DNA of 64,000 bases from contig NC_051091.1 in NCBI RefSeq assembly GCF_901709675.1, forward strand, positions 7,412,967 through 7,476,966, in the 5' to 3' direction. A program made the position numbers and the translations under genes. This document shows positions 1 through 20,711 of the stretch, one piece after another. This DNA is from Syngnathus acus (lineage: Eukaryota; Chordata; Actinopteri; Syngnathiformes; Syngnathidae). The notes beneath the pieces were generated by a model. That model made no database searches and was not told the DNA's origin. It saw only the letters and a program-made list of their open reading frames with translations. Position 1 is the first letter of the stretch. Every line of letters starts with the position of its first letter.

Positions 1-33
1 GAGAAGGACCTCAAAATATATATTTTTTTAAAG

Positions 34-753
34 TGCCGTCCCATTTCAAGATCAACTCCACGTGTGTTCTGTGCAGGAGAGCCGAATCCAAAGACATGCA
101 GGATTTAGTCCACATGATGACCCAAACCTTGAGGATGGATGGTGGAAACGACGTGAATGAGGTGGACAAACATGAATGTGGCGCTACGTTGATGCCAGAA
201 TTCCAACTTAACAGGAAGTACAGGGACACCCTTGTGCTCCACGGCAAGGCTCGACAGGAAGCGGAGAACTTGTCACTCAGTGAAATCCCAATAGGTCAGA
301 TGTTACCATCATACTGAAATCGTCACCGTTGTGGTGTGCGTAACAATAGTTTCTCTTCATAAAGGCTCCAAGTCAGGTCCAGCCAAGATCAGGAGGGCCA
401 TCGAGCTCTTGAGAACTAATGTTGTGAAGGGCCTGGGGGTCAAGCTCTTGGACAAAGTCCTGGAAACCATGGAGGAGGAGGACGACGATAAACGCGAAGT
501 ATGTTTTTAGGAATGTTGCAAATAACATCGGGCACATTGTGTCTATATAATTTTTTTCCTACTGTGCAAAGTTGAAAACTAATCCGATTGGTTAAGACAA
601 AAGTGTCAAGAGAGGACAAGAGCATCACTCTTTTTCACTCCTTTCTCACTGCAGCTGTGCCTTCGTCAGCAGATGGGTGATGACAAGTATCACGCTTATG
701 CTGTGATGGTGAGACAGCTGAAATTCTTCGAGGAGGTCGCCTTCGAGGTTTAG
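34..753 (+). CDS. nek4: NEK4 kinase, C-terminal end (three last exons, 5' part outside window)
   Basis: Exons 34-294, 365-498 and 655-753 (TAG stop) join in one frame with GT-AG borders; the first begins after an AG at 32-33. They encode about 164 residues with no kinase domain, which must lie left of the window. The tail reads KIRRAIELLRTNVVKGLG, then a leucine-rich acidic stretch, then the last exon LCLRQQMGDDKYHAYAVMVR. This is the kind of helical tail found in NEK-family kinases. The main reason for calling NEK4 rather than another NEK is position: as I recall, in mammals NEK4 and SPCS1 are tail-to-tail neighbours, and the same arrangement is seen here. NEK4 is a NIMA-related Ser/Thr kinase linked to primary cilia and DNA-damage responses. 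The family call is fairly sure; the paralog rests mostly on synteny. Confidence 0.72.
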
Positions 754-1086
754 AAAAAGAACACTTAAAAAAAGAACAACTGACTAGAGCTTTCACCAAT
801 GAAGCAAGTGCCACTTCCTTTCTACAGTACATAGATTTTCATTTGTCACTTATTTTTACATTGACACCATGCAAAACAATGACATGTACATAACTAACAT
901 TATTTATATCATTAACTTCTAGTTTCGTATTTTTCATTATGTCTATGCAAAAATGTTAAACTACGTTGACATGTAACGTGCTGTAATCGAGTTCTTAGTT
1001 TGTTAAATTATTGCGTGAGCCAGATACCAGTAATAATTATTTTTGTCTTATTAGTCTTATAGACATGTTGTATCACAGATATTAAC

Positions 1087-1092
1087 AATAAA
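1087..1092 (+). promoter_or_regulatory. Poly(A) signal for NEK4
   Basis: AATAAA lies 334 bases after the NEK4 stop in an AT-rich 3' UTR, with no other canonical signal between. The stretch 754-1155 is read as NEK4 3' UTR and short flank and holds no other gene. Confidence 0.6.
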
Positions 1093-1155
1093 ATTATTTC
1101 TGATAAAGCCTTTCCAAAAATACTCTATGGCCTTTTCCTTCATGATTCTTGTGGC

Positions 1156-1199
1156 AATTCTATGTCATAAAGCAGCAACGTGCTTTACGACATAGAATT
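1156..1199. repeat. 19-bp inverted repeat (hairpin) with 6-base loop
   Basis: The left arm 1156-1174 and right arm 1181-1199 are reverse complements with one mismatch, around the loop GCAACG. The arm sequence AATTCTATGTCATAAAGCA does not match the neighbouring SINE. It could be a small MITE or a foldback remnant. The right arm contains the start of the SINE target duplication, so the hairpin was probably there before the SINE. Confidence 0.8.
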
Positions 1200-1585
1200 A
1201 TGCGGGTCCGGCGGCTCGGTGGCGCACTGGGTAGCACGTCCGCCTCACAGTTAGGAGGGTGCGGGTTCGATTCCACCTCCGGCCCTCCCTGTGCGGAGTT
1301 TGCATGTTCTCCCCGGGCCCGCGTGGGTTTTCTCCGGGCACTCCGGTTTCCTCCCACATCCCAAAAACATGCTTGGTAGGCCGATTGGAGACTCCAAATT
1401 GTCCCTAGGTGTGAGTGCGAGTGCAAATGGTTGTTTGTCTCTGTGTGCCCTGCGATCGGCTGGCAACCGGTTCAGGGTGTCCCCCGCCTACTGCCCGTTG
1501 ACGGCTGGGATAGGCTCCAGCACTCCCGCGACCCCCGTGGGGACTAAGCGGTTCAGAAAATGGATGGATGGAATTATGCGGGTCC
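1195..1585 (+). mobile_element. Mermaid-like tRNA-derived SINE with 15-bp target-site duplication
   Basis: The body (1210-1570) starts with a tRNA-like head containing A-box-like and B-box-like promoter motifs (GGTTCGATTCC at 1264-1274). It continues through the teleost SINE core (TTTGCATGTTCTCCCC, CCCACATCCCAAAAACATG) and ends in an ATGGATGGATGG tail. Perfect 15-bp duplications GAATTATGCGGGTCC flank it at 1195-1209 and 1571-1585, the mark of LINE-driven retroposition. Intact duplications suggest a fairly recent insertion. It sits between the 3' ends of NEK4 and SPCS1. The family name is from memory of fish SINE consensus sequences. Confidence 0.85.
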
Positions 1586-1979
1586 CTGATTTCCATGAAT
1601 GGTCAAAGTGCCTTTTTGACAGCCCTTGCTGCTTTGTTGTGGATCTTCTTGTATTAAGCATTTTTTATTGGTCAGATTTCAATTAGGCCACTGGAATGTC
1701 TATTTAAAAAGATTTTTTTTTTTTTTGCCTGTACCAAGTACAGGGTCACTATCCTGTAAAACAGCGAGTTGTTGCTGATGTAGCCAGCAACAGTATCAAT
1801 AAATAAATACCATCATCAATTTAACACAAGTACGTATTACTGAGTGTTTCATTCAACAGAGACAACGAATGCACAAATTGTATTGGATCTGTATTTCAGA
1901 CGAACACCTGGGGCTGTAAGATAAATCCAACAAATATTTCCAATGTAAAAAATGTGTCAGCTACCAAGATTATAAGTAG
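1586..1979. other. Intergenic DNA / SPCS1 3' UTR
   Basis: AT-rich stretch between the SINE and the SPCS1 stop. A minus-strand AATAAA (TTTATT at 1664-1669 on the plus strand) is a plausible SPCS1 poly(A) signal 311 bases after the stop. No other gene is visible. Confidence 0.45.
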
Positions 1980-2772
1980 TTATTTATGCTTCTTTTTCTT
2001 TTGAGTCTCCTGAGGCTTTTGGCTGGGCTCCCCACTGCTCTCTGGTATAACAGGCTGCCAAGGTAGGGGATGCATTCTGTACATTGGCCATGGAGGTAGG
2101 GTCAACTTTAAAAAAACAAAAACAATCACCTATTAGCATTGCAAACTTTAAACATAACTGTAAAACAGAAAGTATCCAAAACACTTACAATGCATGAGAT
2201 AGCAAATCCAGTCAGGACTATGAGTACAGTCCATCCAAATTGTTGAATGATAAGCCCATACACAAATCCAATTACCTAAAAGCGAGAAACCAATCAATTG
2301 AATAAGGTGAGAATGATGGGTTGATGTAGTTGTGTGTTGATATAGTTGCATAGTTACCGCAGAGACGAGGATTATCCCTTGGAAAATCTGTTCGGCCAGT
2401 TTCTGGCCTTTATAATCCTATAACAAATAAAAGCAAGCAACATCACAGTTCGACCCCATAACATGAAAGCAGGTGGTGAATCCTTCTTGTAATTGCTCGA
2501 GCGGTTAAGTTAAGATCGATTGTAAACATTATTAAACAATTTAATAAACAGGCCGGTCAACGACAGGTAGATTTTGTATTAAAACTACATCTGATGAGTT
2601 TGATCGATGTTATGATGAGAATAACGTTGGCTAGCAGCATAACAAGTAGCATCAAAAGTTTCGCAAATGCAAACAGAATAAGGAGCTCAGACTGGATCGT
2701 GCCGTGACACAATAGCATCGATGATATCAAATTTACCATATGTGTGGGAATTGAGTCAAATATTGACAGCAT
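1980..2772 (-). CDS. spcs1: Signal peptidase complex subunit 1 (complete, 4 exons)
   Basis: Exons read 2737-2772, 2358-2417, 2189-2275 and 1980-2105 (TAA), all phase 0 with GT-AG borders. The product is 102 residues, which I recall as the human SPCS1 length. It starts MLSIFDSIPTHMDYKGQKLA. Two hydrophobic segments follow (IFQGIILVSAVIGFVYGLII, and a second from WTVLIVLTGF), then a proline-rich tail and a basic end KKKKHK. SPCS1 is the small non-catalytic, two-pass ER membrane subunit of the signal peptidase complex, which helps the enzyme discriminate signal peptides. It is convergent with NEK4. Its upstream region is interrupted by a hAT MITE only 74 bases above the ATG. Family match is near certain. 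Confidence 0.95.
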
Positions 2773-2838
2773 ATTTCTTCTTCGATCCGAACAGCTAGCG
2801 CAATGTAATTTCTAGCAAGCAAAGATACGTCACATAAA

Positions 2839-3150
2839 GAAGGACCTAATGTTGGCTCGTGAGTGAACGATCCGTTCAAACGAACGGCTCCGTTCAGTGA
2901 ACGAGCGTGAACGAATCACTTCCTACAGTGATTCGTTCTTTTTTCAGTTCATAGGATAGTTGTATTGTTTGATGTGTATGGGTTGTGTCCACTGGATATA
3001 AAAAAATAAAATAAAAAGCCGTATCAGTGTGTGTGTGTGTGTTTTGGGGGGGATTCATTGAACGATTCGTTTGAACGGATCTTTTGAGTGAATTGATTCT
3101 AACGATTCAGTTCACCTAAAAGAACTGGAATGCACAGCACTAGACGGACC
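2839..3150 (-). mobile_element. hAT-type MITE with 8-bp target-site duplication
   Basis: The element (2847-3142) has short terminal inverted repeats, TAGTGCTGT read on the minus strand against TAATGTTGG on the plus strand. It is rich in palindromic copies of a GAACGATCCGTTCAAACGAA-like motif on both arms. The flanking 8-mers GAAGGACC (2839-2846) and GACGGACC (3143-3150) differ at one base, as expected for an old hAT insertion. The interior holds a TG microsatellite and a G run and no coding capacity. Confidence 0.72.
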
Positions 3151-3170
3151 CATCTCGGGGCCGTTTTTTA

Positions 3171-3228
3171 TGACGTCACCTTAGACGCTTCCGTTTCTGC
3201 TTTCGCGATAAATGAGTATCTCGCGAGA
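3171..3228 (-). promoter_or_regulatory. Probable SPCS1 core promoter: CRE plus TCTCGCGAGA
   Basis: A perfect palindromic CRE (TGACGTCA, 3171-3178) and the palindromic motif TCTCGCGAGA (3219-3228) lie close together. Both are known vertebrate promoter motifs, the second typical of housekeeping and bidirectional promoters. They are 400-456 bases upstream of the SPCS1 ATG, beyond the MITE. Assignment to SPCS1 is by position and orientation only. Confidence 0.55.
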
Positions 3229-4591
3229 AGAATCTCGTCTGGTGGAAAAGTGGGTTCGAATCCCAACATAATGTAAAATGTAACGTGTGTCTTCATTGTT
3301 CAAATAGTGATTATTGAGCATTCTAAATTCAGCCTAATAATAAACCGAAGACATAAAATAGCCAGTGGTTTTGTTTTAGTCTTGACGCTTTGTAAGGTTA
3401 CCATTTTTTCACACCACCATAAAACACATTACAAATCATTTTATGTACATTTGTCATTGTATTGTTTGGTAAGTGTTCTTACCAACCCTGAATAATTGCG
3501 AGCAATAAACACATCGAAATGAGGAAGTGGCACATCTGCTACAGATGTGAATTTGTTGTGTCATTTGCAAGAGTGAATCTTTCAAGTACATGCTGTAATC
3601 GTTTATTTTTGTTTAACGAAGCCATTCAGTAGGATATGAGTGAAGGACAACTTTCATACATTTGGGAACAAACTTTTTTTTATTTTTAAATTGCAAACTG
3701 CAACATATGAATTATATTATTTAGCCATAGTAGCATAAAAGTCATACCCGTGGCGAATAAATCAAACAATCTGTGTTAAATCTAAATCCAGCATATGTTC
3801 AACCTTAATCTTACAGGGAAGAGCTGCACCCTAAAAGAAAATGTACATTCCTTGGATGTCGGGAAGTTCTTTCTGACTTTGTGAATATCAATTCTAACAG
3901 AACATTGACACCCCCCATCCCCCCCACAAAATACGGGATACTGACAAAAATCATGTCAGAAATTTGTGAATATCAGTTCTAACAGAACATTGACACCCGC
4001 CATCCCCCCCACAAAATACGGGATACTGACAAAAATCATGTCAGGAGAACTGTAAAGGGACAACAAACTGTATAATCCACCCCACATACCAATAGGAATC
4101 TGTGTGACCTTCCTCAACTTTCTTTTTACCTGAACTGTTTTGGAGCATCATCAGACTCAAGAGGTGAATTCTAAGCAGGGTTTCACTTTGACAAGGCATT
4201 CTATTGGGATTTCTTGAAAGTGAACTGGGATTCATGTATTCAGTTATTGCTTTGATGAAGAAGACTCTACAGGTAAAATTTCACATTGTTGACACGGGCT
4301 GGGGGAAGAAAAGAATAACTGCTGGATGTGATATTATTTGACTTTTGGATTAAAAGTCCCTGCACTGTTCTTTCTGGAACGTTTTGGAGCGAATAAGCTG
4401 ATTGGCTGAAGCAGCAGCCAGGTGGCAAAAACAGTGCTGAGAGAACTGTTGTAACGTAGAAGACGAGTGATTAGCACCGTGTTCATTAAGGGCTAGCCAC
4501 AAGATAAAGGGGAGCGGAGTTTAGGTGTGCACGTCAAGTGCTGCGTGCTGCAAATCAACTGCTGATCCTTCAAAAAGTCACTTTTTGGTCT
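3229..4591. other. KDM5B 3' UTR and SPCS1-KDM5B spacer
   Basis: No coding region is visible. Minus-strand AATAAA signals (TTTATT at 3602-3607 and 3679-3684 on the plus strand) could end the KDM5B transcript about 1 kb after its stop. The stretch contains an 85-bp tandem duplication, listed separately. Confidence 0.4.
3878..4044. repeat. Tandem duplication, two copies, 85-bp period
   Basis: 3878-3959 and 3963-4044 are nearly identical over 82 bases, with differences A/G and C/G only. Each copy holds TCTAACAGAACATTGACACC, a C run, and ACAAAATACGGGATACTGAC. It lies in the probable KDM5B 3' UTR. The high identity suggests a recent duplication. Confidence 0.9.
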
Positions 4592-15044
<10,453 letters not shown>

Positions 15045-15499
15045 TCAATTTGTTGTTTTTGTAATCCAGATTTCAATCCGTATCCATTCTCCACTCATTC
15101 AACTCAAAGGCGAATTATCTAGTTGTAAGCGATAGGGCGAAAGAGCTGTGTGCTTCCGCCTCTAAAAGTAGACACCCAGAAATGACTTGTTTTGCACGTT
15201 ATTGCACACGAAAAACACCACAATCATACGATAAAATTACTTTTATGTATAATTGGTCTAATTTAAATTATATTAGTTCATGTTCGTAATACATCTAAGA
15301 AAAATTAGGCGGCATGGATTGCATACTTTAAACAGCACTTCAGGTTATTTCCAAACCGTACAGAAGCCACTTAAGCGAACTTTATTCTTGGTTAGTCTTT
15401 TGTACGCAACGTATTTCTATTTAAGGATTATTGGTTCCGTGGTTTTCTTACAAGCGATTACTCCCCCATTGCGTGGGTTTGATTTATACACCGTGAGAC

Positions 15500-15592
15500 A
15501 TGGCGGCTTCGTCACTTTACGAGGAAGCGCGAGAGGTTGGTTTGGCACTAACTCCGCCCGACTGGACCAAAATAAATAGAGATCACTGGATG
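15500..15592 (+). other. Candidate first coding exon of an unrecognised plus-strand gene
   Basis: An ATG in strong Kozak context (ACATGG) opens 31 codons beginning MAASSLYEEAREVGLALTPP and ends before a possible donor, ATG|GTACGC. It is divergent from KDM5B, whose ATG is 510 bases to the left. Composition looks protein-like, but I do not recognise the family. Possible downstream exons with acceptor/donor-like borders exist (about 15868-15954, 16167-16192, 16321-16382), but their phases do not join into one clear reading frame. It may be a small gene, a first exon of a noncoding divergent transcript, or chance. Confidence 0.25.
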
Positions 15593-16423
15593 GTACGCAA
15601 ATCGAACTCACCTAACATATCACTCCGCTTCGACCGGATCTTTGTTTTTAAATGGTCTAGTGCAGCCCAATCCATACGTAGTAAAGCTGTTTCTTTTAAT
15701 ATTTGAATATGAATTTCTATCAAGACCTGGAGGCAATTTATGTCGTTAAATGTATATATAAACCAAATGCACATATAGATATACATATTATTTATAACAT
15801 TCAAAAACGGACAGCTGGTGTCATTTATGTGGAAACGCATTCTATTCGAATTAAATTCCACTTTCAGTCAATCAGATGATGGTCATCTGTTCCAGACAGG
15901 CCTAAACTTCATCTTCTTCCTTGCGGCCGATTGGTGGAATCCAGCCAAATGGGCGTAAACTAACCTTTTGATTGACAGCATCACAGTAAGCAAACGACAA
16001 TGACCACACGTTCAGATGAAAGATAACGACCAAAACGCTATAATGACGACACCAAGCTGCTTACACACACTATACAACAACAAAAAAGGCCTTTTGTCAC
16101 ATTTGAAATCGTAACAGTAGCCTATTGGAGGAACATTTAGTAATAGCTCGATATGGAAAAAATGAGAGCAAATATTTCATTTACCAAATTCCTGGTGAGA
16201 TACACTCACTGCATCCAATGAGGTCTAATAGTTCTATAAACATGTTTGCATTGAAATGTGTGTGTAATTGACACTGTTGGAGAGGTATTCATTTTAAAAT
16301 GTTTATTATTGCACTTGCAGCCAAAATGTGCCTAACAACATGAGCCACACTGGCATACAAGCACTGGGTCTGCCTTCACAAAGGTAATAATGCTCAGTTG
16401 ATATTGTCGGGTATTAATTTAAC

Positions 16424-16554
16424 AACAAGGTTATTGTTGTTAAATTGCAGAGGGAAGTCTGGGAGTCCCTCCTGAAGCTGCTGCCCCCGCGACCCGACCC
16501 CGGATAAGCGGAAGAAGATGGATGGATGGATGGATGGAACAAGGTTATTATTGT
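16424..16554 (+). mobile_element. 5'-truncated LINE 3' end with 17-bp target duplication
   Basis: A 97-bp insert (16441-16537) carries a typical fish LINE tail (GCTGCTGCCCCCGCGACCCG, then GGATAAGCGGAAGAAGATGG with repeated TGGA). It is flanked by AACAAGGTTATTGTTGT (16424-16440) and AACAAGGTTATTATTGT (16538-16554), one mismatch in 17. The tail resembles L2/CR1-like LINEs from memory; the exact clade is not certain. Confidence 0.75.
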
Positions 16555-16937
16555 GGTCATTTTGAGTGGCATAGAATAGTACTGCATCACAATAAGAGTG
16601 GTCTGATTGTAACACAAGAGTAAAAAACAGTATAGTTTTACACCAGTGTAACATCAAGTAGTCGTAATGTTGTGTCTTGTCAGTCATACAAGTCAGCTTG
16701 ACCCTCAGGTTACTCACAAAACATAATTATAAAGATGAGAAAGTTGAATATTTTTATTAGAGCACAATGGTCAATGATACAATGTTCTTAGTGAGAAAAG
16801 AAAACAGTAGTGACATGTACAGTATGAATCGAGTGTGTGCTGTTAAGTGTCAGCGCTGACAGTAAAGCCAGCTAGCACATAAACTGTATTTATTTATTTG
16901 TATTTATTGTATGCATTTGTTTCATGATGCTTCAAAA

Positions 16938-18223
16938 CTAGGCATGATTCACTCTGTCTAATGCAACATAATAGCCTATCTTATCATCCAAAGAGTGCCA
17001 GCCGATGGGTCCGATCTCACAGTCTGCGCAGATGAGATACTTGATTCTCCCGACATCATTAGTGAAGCCGACGTTCTCAAAATCGAACATATCCCCCACT
17101 AACCAGTGGGCAGTCAGTGTGTCCCTGTCCACGGAGCCCTCTGCACCACTGAGGCTGCTCTTTTTACGCATGGATGGTAGGATAAGCTGAAATGACAAAA
17201 CACAGTCTCAATCAAAACTTGATCCTTCAAGCGTTATGGGAATGGATTTGTACGAAGGTTGGAATGACTTCACAAAGTGGCTTCATAACGACAAATAGTA
17301 CATTTTCCCCTTATACAACTCAGTGGAATTTTGGACAGAGACGGAGTGCTTGTAATTTTAGCCTTAAACCCCCCACCATCCAGTATTTTGCTTTGTCATT
17401 CATACCACTAACAATTGGCTTCACACACAGACACAAATGACCAAAGTAGAGCCAGTGTTAAGAGTCACAGTGGATAATGGCTATAATAAAAAGTCTACAC
17501 ACCCCTGTTTGAATACCAGACCTAAACCTTTACAACTCAACTGAAGAGTAGAAATCTTTTTGAGAAGGAACAAAACTACTGAAAAGCTGAAAAAATCTGT
17601 TTGCACAAGTGTGCACACCCTCATAACACATTCGAACTCACATTAAAAAAAGCAGTCAGCAGACACCTCATTCACAAAGGACCCTCAGAGTTGTCCAATG
17701 CCATCTGGACAGATAGCCTTGAGGCACTGAGAGAGGTTTTGACTATAGTGTGATTGTTAGGGTCTTATCTGAGGACGATTAAAGCTGAAGTGTGAGAAAC
17801 TATTGTCGAAGTGCTCGTAGAACTCCCCGACTCAGATTCAGCTGATAAATATTAAACTGTTATGAGTTTCTCTAGTCGGTTATACGATTTATTTGAGACA
17901 GTTTTTGCACCAGATGTCCTTCATTGACAACCAATCCATTTTGTGTCCATGCATGGCTGGTAATCAAACTAGCACCTTATTGTGGCTGCATGTGCCACTC
18001 CATCACAAGTGCAACTGATCAAATCATATCCTCTGTATCAAAAAACAATTGATTTCTGAGGATTCTTATATTGTTTTACCTCTTTCTCTGCCAATACTGC
18101 CATTCCTGGGGACAGCACCTTGGATCCACATCGCTGGCATAGAACAGACTTGCTGTTCTTCCCGTCCTCGGAAACCAGGTTGGATCGATCCACACCGTCT
18201 TTAGTATGTGTATTTTGTTCCAT
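16938..18223 (-). CDS. rabif: RAB interacting factor (MSS4), complete, 2 coding exons
   Basis: Coding exons 18080-18223 and 16938-17186 (TAG) give 130 residues (human 123). The start at MEQNTHTKDG is chosen because an acceptor (TCTGCAG) lies just upstream at about 18238, followed by a short untranslated stretch. Two zinc-binding pairs are present, LCQRCGS and ICADCEIGPIGW, together with the MSS4 motifs LPSMRKK, HWLVGDMFDFENVGFT and YYVALDRVNH. The protein is a small cytosolic zinc protein that binds nucleotide-free exocytic Rabs (Rab3, Rab8, Rab10) and acts as a weak exchange factor or stabilising chaperone. A 5' noncoding exon probably ends at 18431 (donor CTG|GTAAGT) and an alternative one at 18681 (CATAG|GTACGT). 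Neighbour KDM5B is also its neighbour in mammals. Confidence 0.95.
17465..17640. repeat. Dispersed repeat fragment in RABIF intron
   Basis: The stretch contains AAAAGTCTACACACCCCTGT and CACAAGTGTGCACACCCTC, wording I recall from a repeat common in fish genomes, probably a non-autonomous DNA transposon. No clear ends or target duplication are visible. Confidence 0.4.
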
Positions 18224-18699
18224 CTCGAGATCGAAAACTGCAGACAAGAACAGTTCAGTACAGGGCGTGTCATTCATTTGCAGCTTAATGCACACACTGA
18301 GCATAATCGGTAGAGCTTTATTTTTTTGCGTCCAGATGCACGGCAATAGTATATAATAAATAGTTTCAAACCAAATTTGTAAGTATGGGGCGAGGTTGAC
18401 TCAAGTAAAAATGACAGAAACAGGACTTACCAGCGTTCTGATCGTTTACAGGTTGGATGCGTGTTAAATTTACTTGTTAAATTACCTCAAATGAGTAAGA
18501 CAAACATGTTTGTTTTAGCATCTCAATCGATATTTCAATACAATGCTTCCTTGTTCGTGTCACTTTGATTTCGTTCCCTCGAGTTTGCACAGCCGTATAC
18601 TAACGCTGTGATCAAGTAATAATGTAAAATTAAAATTAAAATCTTCAAACTATTCTTCAAGAAATATAAAGAATACGTACCTATGCAAATTGAGGGGAA

Positions 18700-20711
18700 G
18701 ATGACCAAGTTTGACGTAAAACCGAGAGATTATGTATTGCAAAGCATTTTGGCTGGTCTTGGACTCTACGGTCCCCTCACTTAACGGGCTCGTTTAGAAA
18801 ACAATCGACTTTGTTTTCAGTTCCGGCACTACATACGCGTTTTTGTGTTCCACACAATACATACCCATCTACAACTTACACCAAAACAAAGGAAATGAAA
18901 ACCACAAATTCGTAAATAATCGATAATTTAGTGGATTAATAATCAATTATAGGTCTGTGGTAGCTCGCAACGTGATTGGCCCAACCAATAAGGCCGTGCG
19001 CTGAATGGGTGGCTATGTGATTACTTTTAATGAGGGCGTCCACCAATCACATTTACGTTATATTTTATGTTTATATTGCAGACTTGCAGAATTCTCTTTT
19101 TTTTTACGTTCATAATTTTCTTACGCCACGGACAAGTGAATAAAAAAAAAAAGAGAGACAAAAACCTATTGGAAACAATGAGCAGGACACCTCCGTACAT
19201 GTGGAAAAAGAAATTTATTACAGTATTTTCCCCCAAGATTACGATTAATAAATAGTTGCCTACATTTCAATGAAATGTATGATTTCTCACTTTCTACACG
19301 ACATAACACAAAGTCAAGAATACACATTAGTCTGTAATAAAGCTTGTATTAGTTGATCTACAAAAGGTAGTCTTAAACAGCAGTTGATACAACCTGTCCA
19401 TGGGGTTGTAGTTCAATAATGATTGGATTGTATATGGCAAAGAAATCAAGATGAGTCTACATCTGGAAATCATTGCGGATTACTTGACTGTTCGGATAGG
19501 CCATTTTATTTAAAACATTTCCATTGGCCTAAGGCACAGGAATACTAAAATTTTGGACCAATCACACATTTTAAACCCCATCTGGTAATTAAAAGTGTTG
19601 AATTTAAGAATGCGGAGGAGGTGGATTTGTTATTTACACCTCAGATTGCATCTGAAATCTAACATAAAAGGAAGCTCGCAACTGACAAAAACATAACTTG
19701 ACCCACTCCAGATCTGTACATTGTGTGTAGCCTGGGACCAAAATCTACACATCACAAAAGAAATTATCCATTGTCTGGGGGGGGAAAAACCCGGCAGGGG
19801 ACTTCTTTACATTTACAACATCATCCAGTCATTCTTTTCGCACAGCTGCTACAATTCTTTTCTCTGATGTGAATGTTGGTTTGGGGAGCTTTTCTCTGAG
19901 GAAGGGATATTTCAAATAAAAATAAATAAATCATATAATGTAGGAAATGGTGTCATAAACAAATGCCAGGCAAATAATCAAGAAAATCTAAATGATAGCA
20001 CCAAAACAGTGTTTCTTTCAAGACTATTTTTCTTTAGTGAGAGTTTGGTGGATTACCACAGCTTTCAGAGTCTTACACTGTTTGTGGTAGTACGCCATAT
20101 TTCAACCAAAAGTTGAACCATAATTGTTAGCATAGTAAATGTCTGGTAACATCCTTACATACTATATGTAACATTTCAAATCCCTACAAACGCACGGATG
20201 CCCCTTTATATGTACATTGACCTCGATTGTTGTTCTGCACCTAAATAACTGACGGTACATTCATCCTCAAGCTTGGACAAACACAAAGTGGGAGAAAATG
20301 ATTGGTTTACAATGTGTCTCCACTGCTACAGCACTTTTAATAATACTCTTCTTACCCTTTACCGCATGCTGTCAGACTGACGCCAACATGTTAGGGACCC
20401 CAAATAAGAGGGAGGTACAATATTCATTACTTAATTTGCAAATTTCAAGTTTCATTATTGACAAAACGGTGATGGTTAACAATTCCCTCAGGCGCTCGTT
20501 GGCCAGTTAATGCTACTTTATTGGAGCAAAAATAAGCCAAAGCAGAAAAACAAAAGCCACCAAAGCCCTCACATCGAGTGAGGAAACCAGAAGTAAATAA
20601 CGAGCAAAAAGTGACTATAAGGAATTCCAGCAGCATTTGTACTGTGTTTCTGTGTGTGCGTGTGGTGTTTGCGGGGGGGGCTATTAAGAAAACAAGTCAC
20701 AGTTCGGCCGC
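18700..20711. other. RABIF-ADIPOR1 spacer with probable ADIPOR1 3' UTR
   Basis: A minus-strand poly(A) signal (TTTATT at 19214-19219 on the plus strand) suggests an ADIPOR1 3' UTR of about 1.5 kb (19.2-20.7 kb). The remainder is AT-rich. No KLHL12 exons are visible, although that gene lies between RABIF and ADIPOR1 in human. Confidence 0.45.

Noticed and set aside
1149-1686. Open frames across the SINE (for example 1291-1686)
   Set aside because: The sequence is a SINE with a tRNA-like head and TGGA tail; the open frames are incidental.
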